Source: Pterobdella sp. o SKG-2022 (taxonomy: Eukaryota; Annelida; Clitellata; Hirudinida; Piscicolidae). From it: a stretch of 64,000 nt of DNA. The notes beneath the pieces are model-generated. The model had not been told where the DNA came from, did no database searches, and saw only the letters and a program-made list of their open reading frames with translations. The stretch spans positions 4,811,651 through 4,875,650 of the forward strand of contig OZ038327.1 in the NCBI GenBank assembly GCA_964035795.1, read 5' to 3'. The position numbers were made by a program, and so were the translations under genes. Of the stretch, positions 57,260 through 64,000 are shown piece after piece (position 1 is the first letter of the stretch; each line of letters starts with the position of its first letter).

Positions 57260-59271
57260 TTAAGAGAAAGAGGAAAAAGAATGGAAACAGGAAAGAATGC
57301 TGGTAGCATTGCCACGGGCAATTGCAAAGGAAATCTTCAGACCCAACCATGCTTCCTCCAAAGGGTCTCTTGACGCCTCGATAACTTTTCTACCTAACTC
57401 CTCAACAAAGCTACTGGTTGAAAGTCCGCAGCAGCCCGTTGTCTCGAATGCAACGGGTTGAAAATGGAAGTTGTCCACCAAGCCCTGATATTTGCGGCTT
57501 TTTAATATTTCCGCACATTTTGCGCTAGATCCTGACTCGATGGAGCTGGCGATAATGTGGGACTTGGAAAAAGCATCGACAACTGTTGCGTCCCAGACCA
57601 AGCATTTTCCATGCTTCCAAGAGAAGGTCATTATGCCATCAAGATGACGTCCGTCACTCCTGTCGAGCCCTGATGGTTCGAGGATGCTAGGCAAGCCTAT
57701 CTTTCCCAGGCATCTTTTAATAATGGAGTTGATCTCGGCGTGTCTGGGAAGTCTGCCTTCATTCAGTCGACACGAAAGGCCATAGTAGTCTATTGCATCC
57801 ATTTTTACACCTCACTAGCAAAGGTATGTTGGGGCGCCAGAAATATTAGCCCCTACTCGAAGCGCCACCCGAAGCTCTTCTACAGCTAAAAAGTTTCATA
57901 AAACGAGAATTGGCACAGCTTTCGACCATGCGGCGGAGTGTGCCGACTTGGCAGCAAGAAGACGACAACTGTCCCACTGGTCTGCGTCTACCAGCAAATC
58001 GTTGAGAGCGACCTCGCACAAAAGATCATCCCATTTCCGTTGGCTTCCCAAAAGATCTATTGGCGCAACACTGCATTGTTTCTGCCAAGATTCTCTAGCT
58101 GAAACAACGTCACGGTCACTTCCTGAAGAACATCAGACCCGAGAGCGTCGGAAAAAGATGAAAGAAGGAGCCGAAAGAGACTCGAAGATGCATATGAGGA
58201 AGAGAGGAAGCATGGCAATGATAGGGCTCGCGCTGATCTAAAACCTAGACCACAGAAACGATTTGGAAGAGATACTTGCTTCCAGCTCTTGTCGGACAGA
58301 GAGACATTGAAAATGGACGAAAGAGCAGCACGAATGATAGAGTCGAACTCTAATAATATCATCATTGGCTCAACGAAAGTAGGACACGTTTCGAAGGATA
58401 TAAACCAATTTGGGAATAGAGAAGCAGTTCCTCAGCAAAGTGAAAGCATGATGGGGGTCAACTTCTTCTAGCTTGGAGCAAAGCCGACGGATGTCTTCTA
58501 ATTTTGAGCCAAGAATGGAAACTATGGCCTCGTGAGTGAGAGAAGAACCCAAGAGTGACGAGGAGGCAATGATACTGACGGCAAAATAGAAGAGAACTTT
58601 TTGACAGTGTCAACGTACATGTCCGCTGTATAGTTTAAAATGAACAGCTCAAATTTATTGAAGTTGATTTGAAGGCCGATCTCTTTGAAAGCGTTAATTA
58701 TTTTTGTTGCATCGTTAAAGACAGAGCTAGCCTGACCACCAATTGTGGCATCGTCCAAGTACCAAATGTTCAACTCCGATGACACGTTCTTGGCAATTTT
58801 GTCGACGGCCAACGCGAAAAGTGCTGGACCCAGAGGGTCACCTTGTTGAATACCCCTTGAAGAAGGAATGCGGTGTTCGCCAGCAAAAAGAGTGGACGGA
58901 TTGGAGAAGGCTTCGTTAATTAAAAAATACAAGGACTTGTAACGAGTGGCTATCTCGCCAATGAACGTTTTACGGTCGATAGAATTGAAGGCGTTAGAAA
59001 CATCGAGTTTCAAAAGCACCTTGGGATCGACTGAGTGGTTAATAAATGATCGAGTAGCATGAACGGCTGACTCACATCCCATACGGACGCCGACGCCCAA
59101 CTGACAAGGTAACAAATTCTCTCTGAGCGAGTTCATGACTGAATGCAGAGATAATTTGGAAAACAAACGACGAAAGGTGTTTCCAACAGCTATGGGACGT
59201 ATACCACCACCTTTCTTATGAAGGACGTACAGATGGGCACCAAAGAGCAAGGGCATTATTTGTAATATCAC
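57260..59271 (-). pseudogene. Non-LTR retroelement with YLDD reverse transcriptase and C-terminal nuclease-like region
   Basis: Minus strand, 59271 to 58522: reverse transcriptase with KKGGGIRPIAVGNTFRRLF, KLDVSNAFNSIDR, GIQQGDPLGPALFALAVD and the catalytic box NIWYLDDATIGG. Then, in other frames, LTHEAIVSILGSKL, VSLPNRFCGLGFRSA and LLAAKSAHSAAW. From 57802 to 57260: GRLPRHAEINSIIKRCLG, PSGLDRSDGRHLDG and GKCLVWDATVVDAF, a conserved C-terminal region that looks like a PD-(D/E)XK nuclease. Frameshifts near 58.53 and 58.38 kb and stops near 57.9 kb make it a pseudogene. The 5' end is truncated at about 59266. GC content is well above the surroundings. I cannot name the clade with confidence. 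Confidence 0.75.
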
Positions 59272-60289
59272 AAGCCTACAAATTATTAAAAATATGCATA
59301 AAACTCAACACTCAAATTTCGAATTGGAAAACTCTCCAATACTCTCGTAAATTTTCAACATTTCAAAATATTCAAGCATAAAAATTTCCATATTTCGAGC
59401 TTTTTCAAAAAATTTCATTTGATATTTTTCAAACATTTTCACTTTTATAATATAATTAGTGTTTCAACCACTTTTTAAAAATTGATAAAGTAGATGATTA
59501 CAACAACATTTTGTTGATGAAGCAGAGATTTTATGGTGTTTTGGAAGATACCTCTAAAGCTCTAACAGTTGCCTGGCGAGTGAACCCACTTCCTTGTATT
59601 GCTGAGTGTGCACTCCAACAAGAGTGTCGAAAAGGTCCTAAACCCCGTCAGCTTCCAACCAAAAAGCATTTCGAGAATCCATCCGTCATTTTTTTCAGTG
59701 CTCACTAAAAGTCACAAACAACTCGAAGATACAAGCTCCTTTCGGTACTCGCTCCAAGGAGTGTCGAAAGAGTCTTTAGAAGTTAGTGCTCAACAAAAAC
59801 AACACTAACAACTACATTGAAAATTGAAAAGTTCACGTCTATTGAAAGTTTTTTCCTGAGAATAACTTGATTGAGTTCACTAGTGTGAAAAGTATTTGAT
59901 GAAAACCTTTCTCTTTCACCAGATTATAATCTCTCTTTTAGGCTACCATTTAAACTCAAAAGACTGGATGCCATTTTCAATTTTCCTCATTTCATTTTCT
60001 TTTTTTTTTGTAAATACAGGAGAGCAATACGCTTCTCCTAGTTTTTGCTTGTTCAAACTTATAAGAGTTCATTTGGTCTGTCAATCTTTTTGTCACTAGA
60101 ACTGTATTTAAAAATCTAAAAATATATTAAATCTAGCTTCCATTTTAGCTCTTAAATTCTCTTATTGTTTGCACTGTTGTTCAGAAATTCCATTTCAAAA
60201 CATTTTGTTATGTTTGCTTTGCAACCCGTTTTCACAAACCAACTTACTTTTATAGAGCTTATAAAGAAAACCTGCTAGACAATCCTACA
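59272..60289. other. Mixed sequence without recognised gene
   Basis: Two related segments (GAGTGTCGAAAAGG near 59620 and GAGTGTCGAAAGAG near 59760) suggest a small decayed duplication. Otherwise nothing is supported. Confidence 0.35.
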
Positions 60290-60905
60290 ACGCACCCACA
60301 TCATGCTAAAACTCAAAGGGATGTCTTGGAAACCACTCAATCTACGTACAATCTACATTGCTACGATGAAAAGCCTAGCCGAGTATGCTGCACCAGCCTG
60401 CTACTTTTGAGTCTCCATTACTAACCAGCAAAATTAAAGACAGCAAAACTGAATGCGGTCAGCTCAAACACTGGCTAAGTGCTTTTCACAGCCTCAAAAA
60501 CCTTGCTAAAGAAAGCCAGGCTCACTGTGATATTGCTGCTTTAAAACCATGTCTCTATGAAAGGCAGATGACAGGGTCTTCCTTGTTCCCATGACTGACA
60601 AGGTCTAACTTATACACAGTAAGCTTCCCAAAAAGTTGAAAAGAAAGAACTGACGTTCCATTACATGTCGTTTTGCAGCTAAGCCTTATGACTGCCTCCA
60701 CAAAAGATGTGCCATTTCTTTCCACCCTATGAACTCTGCCTCCACCGCTTTCCACCCCCGTACCTGAATCACCACTTCTCAACGAACAGTGAAGATTCTT
60801 TGAAACTCCTTGGCAGCCTCTGACTCTTTTGACCTTCCCTCCTACACTGATGGCTCTACCTCTAACGGGAACCTTGGTCTTGTTACCTGCAGTGAAAAAA
60901 AACTA
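60290..60905 (+). pseudogene. Decayed LINE with RNase H-like segment
   Basis: Forward translation gives LRTIYIATMKSLAEYAAPAC (the post-RT L-x-Y-x-x-x-x-S-x-x-E-Y-A-A-P motif) and, after many stops, SYTDGSTSNGNLGLV, which matches the TDGS box of retroelement RNase H. These two motifs in this order suit I- or Jockey-group LINEs with RNase H. Confidence 0.5.
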
Positions 60906-62215
60906 TTTTGCTTATAGAATTCTCCAACAAAACAGTTTAATAGTTCTCATCACTTCGATAAAGCTGCCCTTACATCATCCTCAACATCACAATCCCCACC
61001 ACCATGGTCGTCTGTTTCTTTTTCCTTCAAATTTTTTTCATTTTTTTAAAATCTTATTTTTTTATTGTTTTCTCATCCTTATCATCTTCCATTTTTTCTG
61101 CTTCCTCTTCCTCATCCTCTCGCACTTCAAAGCATTTAATTAACCCACTTTCCACCCACGCCAAACTTGAACTGATTTTTAATCTAGTTTATTTATTGTT
61201 ATTGTGTATTTATTTTGTTATTATACTTTATTGTTATTATCATATTTTTTGGTTATTATAAAAGTTTATTTTTATTAATTATTCAATAATATTTTTTTTT
61301 ACTTTTTCAAAAAGAACTCATTCACTAAGTATTAACTCTTTCCATTTTTTATTTTTAATGCTCATTTTAACTCAAGTTTACAATATTTCAGACATTTTTT
61401 AATCTTTTATTTTACTTTTAAACTTCACAAAGTATTAAAAGATTCAAATTAAATAATAATACACAAATATTAATACTTGAGCATTCAATCAGCATTGTTT
61501 CCAGTTCTTTGGAAATTTAACATTGTTCTTCTGTGCACCCATTTGTTTGCACTTGTTATTATTATTATTATACTTATTGTTAGTATTTATTATTGTTATT
61601 TATTATTTTGTATTTTCATATTTATATAAATATATTTTTTTACTTTTTATATTACAAATGGATTTGATTTAAATATCATTTCATTTATTCAGATATATTT
61701 ATTTTCAAAATAAATAATTCAAAGTTTAAAAAAATTTATATTTTAATCTGTTATTGTTATTTATATTGTTAGTACAATTTGTAATTATTCTTATTCGTTA
61801 TTATTAACCCTTAATATTATTTTTCATCGTTCTTTATTCTCATTATTATATTTTCTTCAGTCGATCTAACCAACAAAAATTCATCTCAACCAACTTTGAC
61901 AAAATATGACTTAACTAAACTTAGCATTTTGAAACTGTTTTGACTCCTAAACTCAACTTTATTGGAACTGGTATTACTCAACTACGTAAAATCATTAAGG
62001 AAATATAAATGAAATAAATATCCTTAATCTGTTCCGCTGCGGTTTTTAGTTAATCCCTTTATATTAATCGTTCAACTCTTCATTATATATTTTAATAAAT
62101 ATAAGATGATTTGAGTTCTGAAATAGTTTATTGATTATTATTGAGAAAAAATTATATAAATAATAAATATAAAAACAACAATAATTCAGAATAATAATGA
62201 TTATTTTTATTATTA
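60906..62215. other. AT-rich stretch, nothing recognised
   Basis: ATT-type runs near 61190-61260 and 61555-61620. No exon or repeat family identified. Confidence 0.4.
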
Positions 62216-62270
62216 ATTAATTTTTATTTATTTCTTCACATTTATCTAGCGCACTTTCACCATAACCACT
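62216..62270 (-). repeat. L2-like LINE 3' end
   Basis: Minus strand GTGAAAGTGCGCTAGATAAATG followed by AAATAAAT-like tail, as in the copies at 13.2 and 26.2 kb. Confidence 0.55.
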
Positions 62271-62510
62271 ATTATTATTAAAATGAAAATAATGAACAAC
62301 AACAAACAACAACAACTAAAAACAAACGAATATTATTATAGTGGCATGAAACTGATTAAGTCTTAAGACCACTAATAATAATAGCGTTAACGTTTAAAAT
62401 CAAGATGAAATCATATGAATATTAAAGATCCAGATACAGGTGCTCATTGAATTTGAGTTGGTAGTTGCATTTGAATGATATGAGATTAATAGATATTAGT
62501 TATTATGTAT

Positions 62511-62760
<250 letters not shown>

Positions 62761-63763
62761 TAACAATTTCAGCCGATAAAATACGAAATGTTGAAAGCCT
62801 TTTTATCACATATTATAATGAAATAATACATTTAATATAATGATCAAAACTAATTTAAATTATTACAATTTATACAAAAATACAATTTAAACAATAATAA
62901 AAACAATATAAGAGTACAATAATAAAAAAAAATTAATACAATCTACAAGTAATACAGCAATACAAATGATACAAAGATACAATTAATACAATCTACAACA
63001 ATATAAATGATACAACTAATACATTAATACAAGTAATACGATAATACAATGAATAGAAAAACTAAAAATTAAAGATAATTGAAATAACTAAAAATAATTA
63101 ATGTAATAATCGATTAATATGACTGAAGAATGTTATGCTGCAAGCTTATGATCCGAGTTTTGAGGTCAAATATTCACAATAATTTTTGAATAATAATAAT
63201 AATAATAATAATAAAATGGCAATAAAAATAATGAAGAAGATTGAAAAATGAAACAAATGCAAAATGTCATAACTGATACTTTAAATAAAACCTCTTGCCT
63301 CCAAGTTCACTTTTCATTTTTTCTGAGCATCTTTTGTCTATTTCTCTCTAACTTTTCATATTTCTTTTCTATCAATGTCAATGTAGTTGTTAAAGTAACT
63401 CCATTCAAAATATAACAATTTTTCTCTGAGAAACGTCCTGTGAAGCCAACCATTTGTGCAAGCCCATTTAGGGCTATCCAACGGTCGACTTACTTTTTAA
63501 AAGAATTCATAATTCATGGCGTGACTCTATTTAAAATATTATGTAAGCATAGTTACCAGAGGAAATAATTATTTATTGCAAACGTCTCATAATGAGACCA
63601 AACTCATCCAAAACTATTGCTCATTGTTCTAATACACGTAGTCTTTAAAGTTTACATTTGAATTTCAAAAACTCAAAAAAACAAATATATTTTTCAAGAA
63701 CTTTATTACTGGAAAAAAATATTATCCTTATAACAGAAACCACATTAATAAAAAAATTTATTC

Positions 63764-63890
63764 TTATTATTACTATTATCATTATTATTATTACTATAAT
63801 TATAATTATAATTTTTTTTTTCAATTTTATTATTACTATTATCATTATTATTACTATAATTATAATTATAATTTTTTTTTTCAATTTTTA
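63764..63890. repeat. Tandem duplication of a 64-bp A/T unit
   Basis: CTATTATCATTATTATTACT, AATTATAATTATAATTTTTT and TCAATTTT occur at about 63772-63826 and again at 63836-63888. Confidence 0.8.
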
Positions 63891-63929
63891 TTAGTACTAT
63901 TATTATTACAATTATTATTACTATTATTA

Positions 63930-64000
63930 TCGCAATTCCTTCCAGAAGGGCATTACGCCCAATGTTGGTGGAAGGCCCCGAAAAGCACCGATATCTACAC
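63930..64000. other. GC-richer window end, unidentified
   Basis: After (ATT)n the last 65 bases (CCTTCCAGAAGGGCATTACG, GGTGGAAGGCCCCG) leave simple sequence. They may be the edge of a mobile element beyond the window; too short to assign. Confidence 0.3.

Overview
The window is AT-rich nuclear DNA from an invertebrate animal. It holds spliced genes with GT..AG introns, several clades of decayed non-LTR retrotransposons, a Penelope-like fragment, a piggyBac pseudogene, a tRNA-derived SINE family and long AAT, GATA and TA microsatellites. I cannot name the species. All gene models were assembled by eye from conserved protein motifs and phase-compatible splice sites.

Five protein genes can be read. 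(1) 2728-9227 (+): a 10-exon SLC22-family membrane transporter of about 564 aa. (2) 10438-12252 (-): a five-exon gene for a signal peptide, a galactose-binding-like head, a stalk of about 38 hexapeptide repeats coded by an 18-bp minisatellite, and a GPI-signal-like tail; reading through one weak donor gives a short secreted form instead. (3) 23142-31322 (-): AMP-activated protein kinase beta subunit, 8 exons, about 258 aa. (4) 33231-36840 (+): electron transfer flavoprotein beta subunit, 8 exons, 254 aa. It is head to head with the AMPK gene across 1.9 kb. (5) 46116-56204 (-): a DUSP10/MKP-5-like MAP kinase phosphatase with a rhodanese-like domain and a catalytic domain. It is lengthened by Asn-, Ser- and Asp-rich stretches coded by triplet repeats, and one intron holds 2.4 kb of GATA repeats.

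The rest is mostly mobile DNA. Retroelement families seen are an RTE-like LINE (2.4, 5.1-5.8 and 15.5-17.0 kb), a Jockey-like LINE (6.2-6.7, 18.05-21.32 and 40.0-41.2 kb), L2/CR1-like LINE pieces (about 1.2, 13.1, 21.9, 24.1-26.3, 29.3, 38.0 and 62.2-62.7 kb), a YLDD-type retroelement with a C-terminal nuclease-like region (57.3-59.3 kb), and a decayed LINE with an RNase H-like motif (60.3-60.9 kb). The Jockey-like element at 18 kb sits inside a piggyBac transposase pseudogene and is flanked by a 16-bp target-site duplication.

The most unusual items are the coding minisatellite in a predicted surface lectin; a perfect 174-bp palindrome in an ETFB intron; a family of 80-90 bp repeats whose sequence can be laid out like a minimal hammerhead ribozyme of the Penelope type; and a SINE foldback whose junction lies in the tRNA acceptor stem. 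The genes belong to separate pathways (fuel sensing, mitochondrial electron transfer, stress-kinase shut-off, solute transport, cell surface), and nothing suggests that they form a functional cluster.
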